Both the position numbers and the translations under genes were made by a program. 64,000 nucleotides of DNA from the NCBI GenBank assembly GCA_035477215.1, contig DATIKU010000032.1, positions 1 to 64,000 on the forward strand, in the 5' to 3' direction. Positions within the stretch are counted from its first letter, which is position 1. Every line of letters begins with the position of its first letter. The notes beneath the pieces are model-generated. The model made no database searches and was not told the origin of the DNA. It was given only the letters and a program-made list of their open reading frames with translations. Below, one piece after another: positions 25,999-35,709 of this stretch. The stretch is from Spirochaetota bacterium. Its GTDB lineage: Bacteria; Spirochaetota; UBA4802; UBA5368.

Positions 25999-27221
25999 CC
26001 TTCGTCGTCCTCCTTGTTTTTGTAATTCATGCCGATAAGGGTTATGTCGTCACCGGGACGCTGACTGCCGCTGAATTCCATCACCCTTTCAAATATCGTC
26101 TCGATAAGCTCGTGGATATTCTTATCCATATATTTTTTAAGAAGCTCCAGGAAAACGCCCTGCCCCATTATCCTGTCGCTGGGACCCGTCAGCTCAAAAA
26201 CGCCATCCGTGTAGAAGACAAGCCGGTCACCGCCGCTGATGCTGATGCGTTCGTTCTTGTAGACCGAGTTTTCGAAGATTCCGACGAACGGGCTGTTAGG
26301 GTCGAGAAACGCATAGCTTCCGTCCGCGCGCATAACGGCGGGTGAGGGGATACCCGCGTTACAGTAGGTGAGCGTATCGGCCGCAAGGTCAAAGAGCCCG
26401 TAGAAAATGGTCACATAATTGTAGCTCATCCGCTTCTGTGACCCGATCAGAAACCGGTTGACCTCGCCCATGAACTCGGAAGGAACGGGACTCGAGGTCT
26501 TCACCGAGCTGATGGCGGTTTTCACCATGGCCGAATACAGAGCGGCGGGCACCCCGTGGCCCGATACGTCGGCGAACACGAAGGCGAAAAGGTCTTCATC
26601 GTACTGGATAAAATCGAAAAAATCACCGCTTACCTTTTCCACCGGCCTGAATTTAAGCGCGAGATCGACGCGGTCGAGGTGGGGCAACGCCGCCGGGAAG
26701 AGACAGCGCTGCAGGTTGGCGGCGATATCGAGCTCCTTTTCGATTTCGATGTTCCGCGTCCTTATCTCCTCGTTCAGCGCCTCGAGCTCCTTGTTTTTCT
26801 GCCTGAGCTCTTCCAGAAGCGCGCGATTCTCGAGAACGAGCCGCCGCGCCTCCAGGGCCCTTTTAACCGAAATACCTATCTGCTCGTTCTTGAACGGCTT
26901 GAGGATGAAGTCCGTCGCCCCGCTCTTGAGCGCCGATATGGCGATGTCTATGTCGCCGTAACCTGTTATTAGAATAACCGGAATCCCCGAGTCGACGAGC
27001 TGGACCCTGTTGAGGAACTCGATCCCGTCCATGCCCGGTAGATTGACGTCGGCGATGATCACATCAACCATAGAGAGATTCTCCGAGCGAAGGGCCTCCT
27101 CCGCGCTCTCGTACCCTCTCGCACTGTACTCCTTCCGGAGGATGCGGTAGATGAGGTCGTTTACGAGCTTGTCATCGTCGATGACCACCACGTTCGCTTT
27201 CACGCTGGCTGTGTCGCTCAA
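25995..27221 (-). CDS. response regulator with SpoIIE/PP2C output domain
   Basis: 408 residues. Receiver domain (about 10-125): acidic pocket IDDDK, phospho-acceptor Asp in IIADVNLPG (about 58), Thr in LITGYGD and Lys in LKPFKN, all present. A coiled coil (about 130-180) leads to a PP2C domain (about 190-400) with VSGDFFDF, FADVSGHGVPAALY, FYTDGVFEL and GDDITLIG. This is the RssB/RsbU-like class, in which a sensor kinase controls a phosphatase acting on an anti-anti-sigma protein. No kinase or target is in the operon, but the gene is coupled by 4-base overlaps to the giant lipoprotein upstream and the FecR gene downstream. Confidence 0.92.
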   Translation of the reverse strand: MSDTASVKANVVVIDDDKLVNDLIYRILRKEYSARGYESAEEALRSENLSMVDVIIADVNLPGMDGIEFLNRVQLVDSGIPVILITGYGDIDIAISALKSGATDFILKPFKNEQIGISVKRALEARRLVLENRALLEELRQKNKELEALNEEIRTRNIEIEKELDIAANLQRCLFPAALPHLDRVDLALKFRPVEKVSGDFFDFIQYDEDLFAFVFADVSGHGVPAALYSAMVKTAISSVKTSSPVPSEFMGEVNRFLIGSQKRMSYNYVTIFYGLFDLAADTLTYCNAGIPSPAVMRADGSYAFLDPNSPFVGIFENSVYKNERISISGGDRLVFYTDGVFELTGPSDRIMGQGVFLELLKKYMDKNIHELIETIFERVMEFSGSQRPGDDITLIGMNYKNKEDDEG

Positions 27222-30200
27222 GGCTTTATCCTCCCGTCATCCAGCGCGTTCAGGTACAGCCGTATGCCGGCCCAGTAGGCCGGATGGCTGAACTGTCTCC
27301 TCGAGCGAACGCCCTGCTTGGCCCGTTCGAACGCCACGACGACTTCGGTCCCCGCTGCGAGCTCGCGATAAAAAATATCGACGAAAACCGCGTTGTTGAC
27401 ATCGTGCACCGCGGCGTCGTTAATTACCAGCGCCCGCGCACCGCGCATTGACGCGTACAGCGCAAACTCCGAATGTCCCACGGCCCCGAACGCGTCGCCT
27501 GACGGCAGATAAATGATAGAGCCCCCCTTTACGACGTCTGGGTACGCGTTCCCTCCGAGTGAGAGCGCCCCTGTCATCGGGTTGTACGCAAGCTCCGCCA
27601 TGAAATGTCCCACGCCCGACCGGAGCGCCGTCTCGGCGCCCCAGGCTATCCCGGACTGGCGCAGCGCCACGCGTTCAATCTCATGATACAACGGGCCCCG
27701 TGGCCCTCCCACCAGGCTCACCCTCGGCCGGATGGCTTCGTAGTCCCGCAGGGCGGAGATGATGGAGGAGCAATACGCCACCCGGTGGGACTCGTCGAGC
27801 AGCTCCTTCTCTCCGGTTATTTCGAACGGCACCTGTTCGAGTTCATTGTCGACGATGAAAACGACCGACTCCCTCCCGCGGTAATAATTCTCAAATGGCT
27901 TCAAGAGCGCCGCCAGGTCGCGCGAAATGGGCGCAACGCTTCCAAAGGCCCCGATCGCCTCACGGTAGCGCTCCGTTAGGAGGAGCGCGCGATCGTAACC
28001 ATCCTTAATGCGTACGGGCTCGATAAACTGCCGCGCGATGGTCCATCCGAGTATATCTTTCCCGTTTTTAACCAGGTAAATCACGACCGCCGTATCGGGA
28101 ATCCTGCGCTGGAAAGCCTCTATGGGGACCACGCCGGCGATCGCTCCCGCCTGCAGGGCCGGACGGGCATTCAGAAGCTGGATAAAGCGATCCCGTCCGG
28201 ATATTCTGTCCCGTATACCCCTAAACTCGGCCGCCGCCTCGCGCTGAATACCCGAAGCGATACCGGGGAAACGCGAGCGGAGCCGGAGCTGCTTCTTCGT
28301 CTCCGCGTAGACGAGCGCGGAGAGATAATCGCGGCGGCTCATCCTGTATGAAATCATAAAATCGAGGCTCTGCTCCACCAGGTCAATCCTGTTGAATGCC
28401 GAAAGAACATCCGCCGACTCGTCGAACGCATGGAGCCCGACTGCCACGCGCGACTCGACCCTCAGCCATTCCTCCTCGGACGCGTCCTTTTTTTTCAAAA
28501 TTCTCGCAAGTTCCAGCCGCGCGCCGAGCAGCTCGAGAACGTAGCGGAATCCGGCCGGCGCCTCGCCCAATGATGACGCGCGGGCCGAGGCCTCGTCGAA
28601 CCGTCCCAGCGAAATCTCGTTCTCGAGGAGCAGCAGCTCGAGAGGAAAGAAGAGCGGGAGTGTGGCCTCCAGAAGCGCCCTTCCGGTCTTCGCCGATTCA
28701 TACGAAGCGTGATAGCGCCCGGCCCTGAGCAGCTCCATGCCATAAGCATACTGGTACGCCGCCCTGAACGCCGGGACCTCCCTGCTTTTCGTCGATTCGT
28801 TCACCGCGCCGAGGATCGTGAGCGCGTCTCCGTGGCGTCGCTCGGCCCTGCTTAATCCGTAAAGCTTCATTAAGAGCGGCGCCGAGTCCATCCAGAATCC
28901 CCCCGCCGCCAAGCCGTCAAGGTCTATCGTACTTGTGAAGGCATGAATACCCGAAAATCTTTCAGCTTTCATGAAGCGGTCTATAACAATAGCGACCGGG
29001 AAAGTGGAGAGCGCATCGAATCGCCCGTTTTCTTCCAGCAGGGGGGCGGCCTTCGGCCTGACGAGGTCGCCATCCTTCTCGGCAAAGAGTGCCATGATGC
29101 CGGAAAATCGGCGCGGGAGGCCCCTGGCTTCCCGCGTTCCTCCTCCAAGAAACGCGATCTTGCACATCTCGCGCGGCGAGAAAGGTGTACCGGCACCCAT
29201 GCCGGATACGATGCTTCGCGCATCGGACTCTCTACCGCTCATATACAGGTATTCGGCAAGGAGCAGTCGCAGCCGGTCGACAGGCACAAGCGAACCGCTC
29301 CCTGTCAGCGACGCCTGCAGTGCATCATGTGTTGGCGTGCCTCCTCTGGCAATATCAGCGGCGAGGGCGAGCGCCCGGTATTCGGCGGTTTGCGTGGCGC
29401 CCTGTTTCATGCGGCGCTCGATAATTTCGACCGCCTCCCCGGCGGCCCCCCCGTAGAGCAGCAGGTAGGCCTTATAGGCCATGGCCCTTTCGATCAATTC
29501 GTCCACGGTCGGGCTCTTTGCCGCAAGCGCCCGGTTTATCATGGTCGCCGCCGTCCCATGATCGTCGGCGAGGAGCGCGAGCTCGGCCGAATGAAGCGCG
29601 TACAGCGCGGGCGCGTTTGCATCACCGCGCACGCTGTCGTTCCAGCGATCGAGGAGCGCCCGCGCATGGGCGGCATCGCCGCGCCGGAATTCCTCGACGA
29701 ACATGGCATACAGCGAGTCATCCGACCGTTTGCCGGTCTCCGAAATATCGATGGCACTCCCGGCCTCCCCCAGCGCCAACGCGATTCCCGACGGGCCGCC
29801 GATATCGGCGTTCAGCCGGTCGCGCGGCGCCTCGAGAGTACGCCCTACAAGCTTTGCCATATCCTCCATGCCGAGGCCGTGGCTGACAACGACCGATCGC
29901 GCCCCCGCATACCGTGCCGCTTCGAACGCGAGCGCGATGCGCTCTTCATTAAATTGTTCCATATTCAACACGAGAACCTCGGCGCCCAGACGGTTGCCAA
30001 ACAGCGCCGCGGGAGAAAGCGGACCTTCCTCTTCGCCCTGGTCCACCAGCACCGAGAAGCGCGCGAGCTCCGCACCCGGAGGGGCTCCGTCGCGCATGAC
30101 CATCCGGGCGAGCGCCGGGATTTCCTGTAATTTCTCCCGCAGTTTCGGATCGGGGGTGTACAGGCTCGTGAAGGGGGAACCGCGCCGTTCGCCCCCGCGG

Positions 30201-33200
30201 GCAATATCATCGAGCGAAGTTGCGAACATGAACGGCGGAAAACCGGAAGGCCCGAGAAGCCGAAACAGCTCCGCGGCAGTATTGTCGAACACCACGAAGC
30301 GCGGCCCGGACTCTTCGCCCGCTTCCGAAAGGAAGTGTTTCAGTCCTGTTCGAAGCCGTTCACGCCCGTCTTTGTCCGCATTTCCGATCATCCGGAATTC
30401 GACATTCTTCCCTCTGAGGCGCCAGCCGTAAACCGAACCACCGGCGAATAAAAACCTGAACGCCGTGGAGGCTTTTATTTCGGGAAGCGGTTTTCTCTGG
30501 TGGCGCAGGAACGAAGCGAAAACCGGTCGCTGTTTTTCCAGTCCGTCAACGAGTCTGGCGAACTCCCGGTCATTGTCCGCAATCGATTTTCCGACCGCCG
30601 CCATGTCCTCGGGAGAGCGTGCCGCGGCCTCGAGCAGGCCGGAGCGCTTTTCGGCCAGAGCGGCGCGCGAGGCCGAGAGGGTCATGGCACGCCGGTAGGC
30701 CAGCGAATCGTCCCTGTCATAGAACTCGGGCGAGGCGGCCCGTACAATTAGAATGCGTTCCGTCGCCCGTTTCCTCTCGAGGACTGACAGCGCCCCTCGC
30801 GCATCACCGCGAAGCGCGAGCAGTCCCGCAAAATCATCGTACAGGCGCGTCACCCTCCCGATTTCACCGGAGTGCGGCAGCGGACGGGCTTCGAGCGAAT
30901 CCAGGGCACGGCGATATCGCTCAATGGCGGATTCCGCGGCGCGGACTCCCTCGAGTGACGCGCCGCTTTGACGCAAAAAGCCCGCGATCGTACCGTCAAT
31001 CACCCACAACAGATCATCGTATTCGAACTTACGCGCGGCCGCCTCCGCGTTCATGAAGGCCTCGTACGCCTCATCGATCATGCCCAGACGCGCCCTGCAC
31101 CGAGCGGCGTTGAGCAGTAGTCTGACAGAGAGCCTGCGCGAAGGCTCTTTGGCGGCCCGCTCGAGCGCGGTGGTAAATCCGGCCTCCGCCTGCGAATATA
31201 AACGATAAATTTCACTCTCCCTGTCGAACTCACGGCGGGCCGTCCCGGGCCGGTCGGCTCCGCGGCCGGCCTCAATGCCAGCCAGGAGTTCCGCCTTGTA
31301 AAACCGGAGCACGGACAGGGCCACGTCGACATCGTAGTGGACCCCGGCGGTTTCCCCCGCCACCTTTATTCGCAGCGACCGGACTTCCTCCTCGGTATGC
31401 TTGCGCCGCAGTACCTTCGCGTCGGCCTCAAGCCGCGCCATCGCCGACTCGAGGCGCCTCTTCTCGTATCCATTCCTGAACGCCGAGATACGTTCGACGA
31501 GGACGTCAATATCGGAAACGGGCTCCCTGAGATACAGTGCGTTTTCGGCCAGATAGGCGTAGAGGATGGAAAGGTTGATGATCGCGATAAACGCGCCCTC
31601 AAGGTCGTTTACCTTCGGGTCGGCCGCCAGGTCCCACGCGCGCGCGAACGCAGCGCGCGCCGCGCCGTACTCATGAAGGAGAAACCGGCAGTACCCTATG
31701 TTATTGACCGTCCGTATCCGCGTCTCGTTGTCCACCCTTCCCGAGCGTTTGCCGAGCAATTCGAGTTTCCGCTCCAGAAAGCGTATCGACGCCCGGTATT
31801 CGCCCATCCCGTAGTACGCCTCCTCCTGGAGGGAGAGGTTGAGAAGGCGCTTGCTCATGGTGTCGAGTTCGGTGAAGATGCGGTTTTCGCCGATGACGGC
31901 GACATCGCTGCCGAGGTTCCACAGCGGTATCGGGCCGAGGCCCAGAATCTTGACTTTAAGGTAGTATTTACGCTCATCGTCGGTGTATCGTTTCAGCAGC
32001 GAATCGGCCAATCCGAGATACGAAAGCGCCGTTTCGGTATCGCCCAGCTCCCGGTGGCAGTAGGCGATCTCCTGCAGGTAGCGCGCCCTGTCGATTTTAA
32101 TACGGTTGGCCGCTGCAAAGTCGAGCACCTTGTTGAACCAGGCAATGGCGTCCTCGTGGCTATTCTCCATTCTGGAAAGCAGCCCGAAGAAGCGGTAGAG
32201 GTCAAGTATCTGCTGTTTGTACCGGCGAATGTTCCTGCCCGACGCCATGGTCTGGTATACGTTAAGGGTCTTGTTCATCTCCTCCCTGGCCCGGCCGTAA
32301 CGGCCGTCCTGCCAGTAACAGTAGCCCAGGTGGTAGTAGAAGAGCGCCTCCTCGATTCGAGAACCGAAGCTCCGCTTGAAACGCGCGGCGTGCTCGTAGT
32401 GCCAGAGCGCGCGCGGGTAATTGTTCAACAGAAAATAGGTGTTGGCGATGTTAAGATGCAGGTTGCCTTCCTTCCCCGGGTTTTTTGTCTCGTCGTTTAT
32501 CTCCAGAGCCTTCTCGTACATCCGGATGTTGCTCTCCCATAAATAACGGGGGAAAAAGCGCGCAAAGATCGATTCATTCCTGCCACCGGTATCCTCGAGG
32601 TCGTCCCTGCGCCGCAGGTCCACATACTGCGAAATCCATCCCTTCAGCATGTACGGATCGACGAAGGTGTCGTCGATGAAGAGCGCCCAGTCGAGCTCGT
32701 CGATGCATTTCCGGAAGCTTCCGAGCAGCGCCTCGCGGTCTCCCGCCCGTTCCAACGCCACGCCCTTCTTCGCGTAGATGTATCCGAGCCCATAGATATG
32801 CGCCTTGTCAAAGTCCATGCGCGCGATGGGCAGACGCTCCAGGTATTCCCCTTCGAGACCGTCAAGCGCCCGCGCGTCGCCCCCCTTCCAGTCCGAAAAT
32901 GCGTCAATATACAGCACGTGGGCGCGCGCGCCGTACTCGTTGTAGATGTCCTCGAAACGTTTCTTCAGGTGCAGGTAAGTCAGAAGCCACACATATTTTT
33001 TATAGAGCGCGACGGCCCCGGTATAATCGCCCGCAAGCTCCGCGCGTTCGCCGTATTCCTCGTAATAATCGATGAGCTTCATTACGATCGCGGGAAAATC
33101 CCGCTGCTTCCATAGAAGAAGATAGTTGTTCGCCGCCGCGGAATAAAACGCCTCGCGCTCCCTGAAGTTTCGCTCCGCGCCGGCGATATCTCCCAGCAGG

Positions 33201-35095
33201 ATATTGCTCAGGTAATAGACTATATCGTTCTTCCTGACGATCTTAAGCGACTCCTGAAGCTGGCGCCTCGCCGCCGGCATATCGCCAAGGTCGAAGTGCG
33301 CCTTCCCGATGACGTATAAAAGCAGTCCCGGAAGAAGTTTGTTATCCCGATACCCGACCATCATGTTCCTGGCGGCGGCGAGGCGCTTCCCCGCGTCCGC
33401 CTCCCCGTCAAAGAGCTCGAGGATGCGAATCATCGTGTCGTTACGAAGATAGATGAAGCTCGAATCGAGCACCGCGATAAATGACGGGTGAATCCCGTCG
33501 GCAAGCCGTGTGGACTCGAGCGCGGCGAGTTTGTAGCGAACGTAAAAAGCCCTGCCGTAGTCGGCATGGTTTCTCAAAATATCTCGATAAACCCCGGCCG
33601 CGGCCGAACGGTTTCCCGAACGCACGTGTTCATCGGCCAGGTCCTCCTTCAGATAGGGGATGATGGCCGCCCTGCCCGGCTCGGCCGCCATTCCCGCGAG
33701 GGATTCGGCGATGATACGCTCCCCCGGCCTGCCGTAAAAACGCTCGCCGATGTAACGTCCGAGCACCGTCCGATAGTCGTTCCTGTCGGCGGAGAACGAA
33801 ACGAGGAGCTTCTGCAAACGCGCCGCCTCGGCGGTACGGCCCATGCTGTGGTTTAGCCTCGCCGCCTCGGCGATTGCGCGTGCGGTGAACGCGATCGATT
33901 CCGCGTCCTTCGCCGCGCCGAAGAAATGATACACCCGTTCCAGCGCGAGGAGGTAGCGGTCGGTATCATCGAACTCCTGGAGGTATTTCTCGGCAAGTTC
34001 GTACTGGCGGCGCGCGTTCTCCCGTTTCGGGATCATTCCGTCATCGGGAATTATGTTGATGTTGATATTGCTTCCGACCTGATCGGAAAACACGATAATA
34101 CCGTCAAAGGCCGGCGACCAGCGCGGAGAGAACGAGGACTGTGAATACAGCGTAAGTGGATATTCCAGACCGTTTGCGAGGTTTTTATACCGGATGACCG
34201 AATTGTCCTTCAGATCGAGCTTGCCATCGCCGTTGGTGTCCCGGTCGATGAGCGTGTAGACGATCTCATCGGTCCCGCGGAGAAAGGTCGGGTGCATCTC
34301 GATCCCCGGCCCCGTGGTAAGCTTCTTTTCGGCCCCGGACGCGAGGTCGATCGTATAGACGTCGCCGCCCGAGCCCGCGTCCCTGTACGAGACGAAGATG
34401 ATCCTCTTTCCCTCTCGTGAAAAACGGGGATGCGCGCCGCCGTCGCGGGTGATCTGCCGCAGGGCGCGTCCCTTTCGATCCATCACCCATATGTTTTCGG
34501 CGCCGCCGCGCGCGGAGGAAAAGGCAACGAGCTTTCCATCGGGCGACCAGCAGGGCGAATCGTCCTTCAGGGAGCGGATTGTGCCCGTCGACGGTTCCTG
34601 GTACTGGGTGAGATTGACGGCCTCCGCCGGGGGGCCGATGGCACGCCAGGTGGACGAGCGGGCTCTTTTGATCAATGCGGCGGGGTCCACGCGCATGAGA
34701 TAGATGTCGCCTTCCGGATCCTCTCGCTCTGAAACGAAGGCGAGATGCTTCCCATCCGGTGAGATCGCCGGAGACGAGTCTCTCGATGGATGATCGGTGA
34801 TCCGTACGGTGGTGATGTCGGCAAGCGAGCGCAGATAGATATCGAGGTTGCCGCGCTCCCGGTCGGAAGCGAAAAAGAAAAAAAGCCCGTCGGGCGTAAA
34901 CACCCCTCCAATCTCAACGGACTGTTCTATGGTGACCGGCACCACCCTGCCGACGTCATAGCGGTATTCCTTTCTCAGGATTTTACCGTAACTGAACAGC
35001 ACCTCGTTCCTGGACGCGTCCTCGCAGGCGGCAAGGGACAGGGAGGCCGCGGCGAGGACCGCGGGGATGCTTCGGCGCAGAAATAGGGCATTCAT
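27218..35095 (-). CDS. giant lipoprotein: TolB-like propeller, TPR tract, two pseudo-CHAT domains
   Basis: 2625 residues in one frame. A signal peptide ends in a good lipobox (SLAAC, Cys 24). Residues about 45-350 are TolB/PD40-type propeller blades (SPDGKHLAFVSERE, SPDGKLVAFSSARG, FSREGKRIIFVSYRD). Residues about 370-1500 and 1800-2300 are helical TPR-like repeats (LHLNIANTYFLLNNYPRALWHYEHA). A first CHAT-like caspase fold lies at about 1540-1760 and a second at about 2320-2620. The catalytic Cys segment, normally LSAC in CHAT proteases, reads VVVSHG and VINDAA, with no Cys-His pair, so both look non-catalytic. Probably a surface or periplasmic scaffold. Both ends overlap operon neighbours by 4 bases. 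Confidence 0.85.
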   Translation of the reverse strand: MNALFLRRSIPAVLAAASLSLAACEDASRNEVLFSYGKILRKEYRYDVGRVVPVTIEQSVEIGGVFTPDGLFFFFASDRERGNLDIYLRSLADITTVRITDHPSRDSSPAISPDGKHLAFVSEREDPEGDIYLMRVDPAALIKRARSSTWRAIGPPAEAVNLTQYQEPSTGTIRSLKDDSPCWSPDGKLVAFSSARGGAENIWVMDRKGRALRQITRDGGAHPRFSREGKRIIFVSYRDAGSGGDVYTIDLASGAEKKLTTGPGIEMHPTFLRGTDEIVYTLIDRDTNGDGKLDLKDNSVIRYKNLANGLEYPLTLYSQSSFSPRWSPAFDGIIVFSDQVGSNININIIPDDGMIPKRENARRQYELAEKYLQEFDDTDRYLLALERVYHFFGAAKDAESIAFTARAIAEAARLNHSMGRTAEAARLQKLLVSFSADRNDYRTVLGRYIGERFYGRPGERIIAESLAGMAAEPGRAAIIPYLKEDLADEHVRSGNRSAAAGVYRDILRNHADYGRAFYVRYKLAALESTRLADGIHPSFIAVLDSSFIYLRNDTMIRILELFDGEADAGKRLAAARNMMVGYRDNKLLPGLLLYVIGKAHFDLGDMPAARRQLQESLKIVRKNDIVYYLSNILLGDIAGAERNFREREAFYSAAANNYLLLWKQRDFPAIVMKLIDYYEEYGERAELAGDYTGAVALYKKYVWLLTYLHLKKRFEDIYNEYGARAHVLYIDAFSDWKGGDARALDGLEGEYLERLPIARMDFDKAHIYGLGYIYAKKGVALERAGDREALLGSFRKCIDELDWALFIDDTFVDPYMLKGWISQYVDLRRRDDLEDTGGRNESIFARFFPRYLWESNIRMYEKALEINDETKNPGKEGNLHLNIANTYFLLNNYPRALWHYEHAARFKRSFGSRIEEALFYYHLGYCYWQDGRYGRAREEMNKTLNVYQTMASGRNIRRYKQQILDLYRFFGLLSRMENSHEDAIAWFNKVLDFAAANRIKIDRARYLQEIAYCHRELGDTETALSYLGLADSLLKRYTDDERKYYLKVKILGLGPIPLWNLGSDVAVIGENRIFTELDTMSKRLLNLSLQEEAYYGMGEYRASIRFLERKLELLGKRSGRVDNETRIRTVNNIGYCRFLLHEYGAARAAFARAWDLAADPKVNDLEGAFIAIINLSILYAYLAENALYLREPVSDIDVLVERISAFRNGYEKRRLESAMARLEADAKVLRRKHTEEEVRSLRIKVAGETAGVHYDVDVALSVLRFYKAELLAGIEAGRGADRPGTARREFDRESEIYRLYSQAEAGFTTALERAAKEPSRRLSVRLLLNAARCRARLGMIDEAYEAFMNAEAAARKFEYDDLLWVIDGTIAGFLRQSGASLEGVRAAESAIERYRRALDSLEARPLPHSGEIGRVTRLYDDFAGLLALRGDARGALSVLERKRATERILIVRAASPEFYDRDDSLAYRRAMTLSASRAALAEKRSGLLEAAARSPEDMAAVGKSIADNDREFARLVDGLEKQRPVFASFLRHQRKPLPEIKASTAFRFLFAGGSVYGWRLRGKNVEFRMIGNADKDGRERLRTGLKHFLSEAGEESGPRFVVFDNTAAELFRLLGPSGFPPFMFATSLDDIARGGERRGSPFTSLYTPDPKLREKLQEIPALARMVMRDGAPPGAELARFSVLVDQGEEEGPLSPAALFGNRLGAEVLVLNMEQFNEERIALAFEAARYAGARSVVVSHGLGMEDMAKLVGRTLEAPRDRLNADIGGPSGIALALGEAGSAIDISETGKRSDDSLYAMFVEEFRRGDAAHARALLDRWNDSVRGDANAPALYALHSAELALLADDHGTAATMINRALAAKSPTVDELIERAMAYKAYLLLYGGAAGEAVEIIERRMKQGATQTAEYRALALAADIARGGTPTHDALQASLTGSGSLVPVDRLRLLLAEYLYMSGRESDARSIVSGMGAGTPFSPREMCKIAFLGGGTREARGLPRRFSGIMALFAEKDGDLVRPKAAPLLEENGRFDALSTFPVAIVIDRFMKAERFSGIHAFTSTIDLDGLAAGGFWMDSAPLLMKLYGLSRAERRHGDALTILGAVNESTKSREVPAFRAAYQYAYGMELLRAGRYHASYESAKTGRALLEATLPLFFPLELLLLENEISLGRFDEASARASSLGEAPAGFRYVLELLGARLELARILKKKDASEEEWLRVESRVAVGLHAFDESADVLSAFNRIDLVEQSLDFMISYRMSRRDYLSALVYAETKKQLRLRSRFPGIASGIQREAAAEFRGIRDRISGRDRFIQLLNARPALQAGAIAGVVPIEAFQRRIPDTAVVIYLVKNGKDILGWTIARQFIEPVRIKDGYDRALLLTERYREAIGAFGSVAPISRDLAALLKPFENYYRGRESVVFIVDNELEQVPFEITGEKELLDESHRVAYCSSIISALRDYEAIRPRVSLVGGPRGPLYHEIERVALRQSGIAWGAETALRSGVGHFMAELAYNPMTGALSLGGNAYPDVVKGGSIIYLPSGDAFGAVGHSEFALYASMRGARALVINDAAVHDVNNAVFVDIFYRELAAGTEVVVAFERAKQGVRSRRQFSHPAYWAGIRLYLNALDDGRIKP

Positions 35096-35709
35096 TTTTT
35101 ACGAACCCATTTGCCCGTTCTATCCTGGACCCAGTCGTTCCTCTTCGCGAGCGCCGCCTGCTCTTCGGCGAAGGCGGCGCCGAAGGCCGCCACATCGCCG
35201 GTGGCAGGCCCTCCCGGCCCCGTACGCGCCACGCTCCGCTCGAAGATCACCCTCCTCGCAGCGTTCTCGTCCTCGAGCACCCGCACGAGGGCCGCTTTGA
35301 GCGCGGCGTCCGAGTCGTACTTTTTCTGTGGCATATAAACCGCCATCCCGCTGTTCGCCTCCCCGACGGCACCATCGTCCTTATACGTGCGGATCTTCTC
35401 CTCGTTGAACTCCCGTATCTTCACGGCCCCCAGAAGCGCCGCGTCGCCCCCCATCACCACGGCCGGGCCGCGCGAGCGCGCCACGTCGGTCTTCACCGAC
35501 GATATGATCCACGCGTCGCGTTCGAGCTCGCGGTAATCGCCCACGATCTGCCGCTCGATGACGGTCTTTTCCCCGGTGAGGTGTATATCCGGGGGCGATA
35601 TCTCCAGGCAGCTGGGCATGTCCGCCAGACAGCTTTTGCCGCTCGCGCACCTCGAAAGCGCCGTCAAAAGCACCGCAACCGCCGCGAGCAGACACAGGCG
35701 CGTATTCAT
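35092..35709 (-). CDS. DUF1318 (YdbL-like) lipoprotein with YnbE-like N-terminus
   Basis: 205 residues. A signal peptide leads to a Cys (LSRCASG), a loose spirochaetal lipobox. EISPPDIHLTGEKTVIERQ (about 40-58) resembles the short YnbE lipoprotein. The rest, ending RNDWVQDRTGKWVRKK, fits DUF1318/YdbL. In E. coli the ydbH-ynbE-ydbL operon encodes an AsmA-like lipid-transport bridge with an outer-membrane lipoprotein partner. Here the two small partners appear fused into one lipoprotein directly behind an AsmA-like gene. The assignment rests on motif memory and context, not on alignment. It is coupled by ATGA overlaps on both sides. Confidence 0.65.
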   Translation of the reverse strand: MNTRLCLLAAVAVLLTALSRCASGKSCLADMPSCLEISPPDIHLTGEKTVIERQIVGDYRELERDAWIISSVKTDVARSRGPAVVMGGDAALLGAVKIREFNEEKIRTYKDDGAVGEANSGMAVYMPQKKYDSDAALKAALVRVLEDENAARRVIFERSVARTGPGGPATGDVAAFGAAFAEEQAALAKRNDWVQDRTGKWVRKK

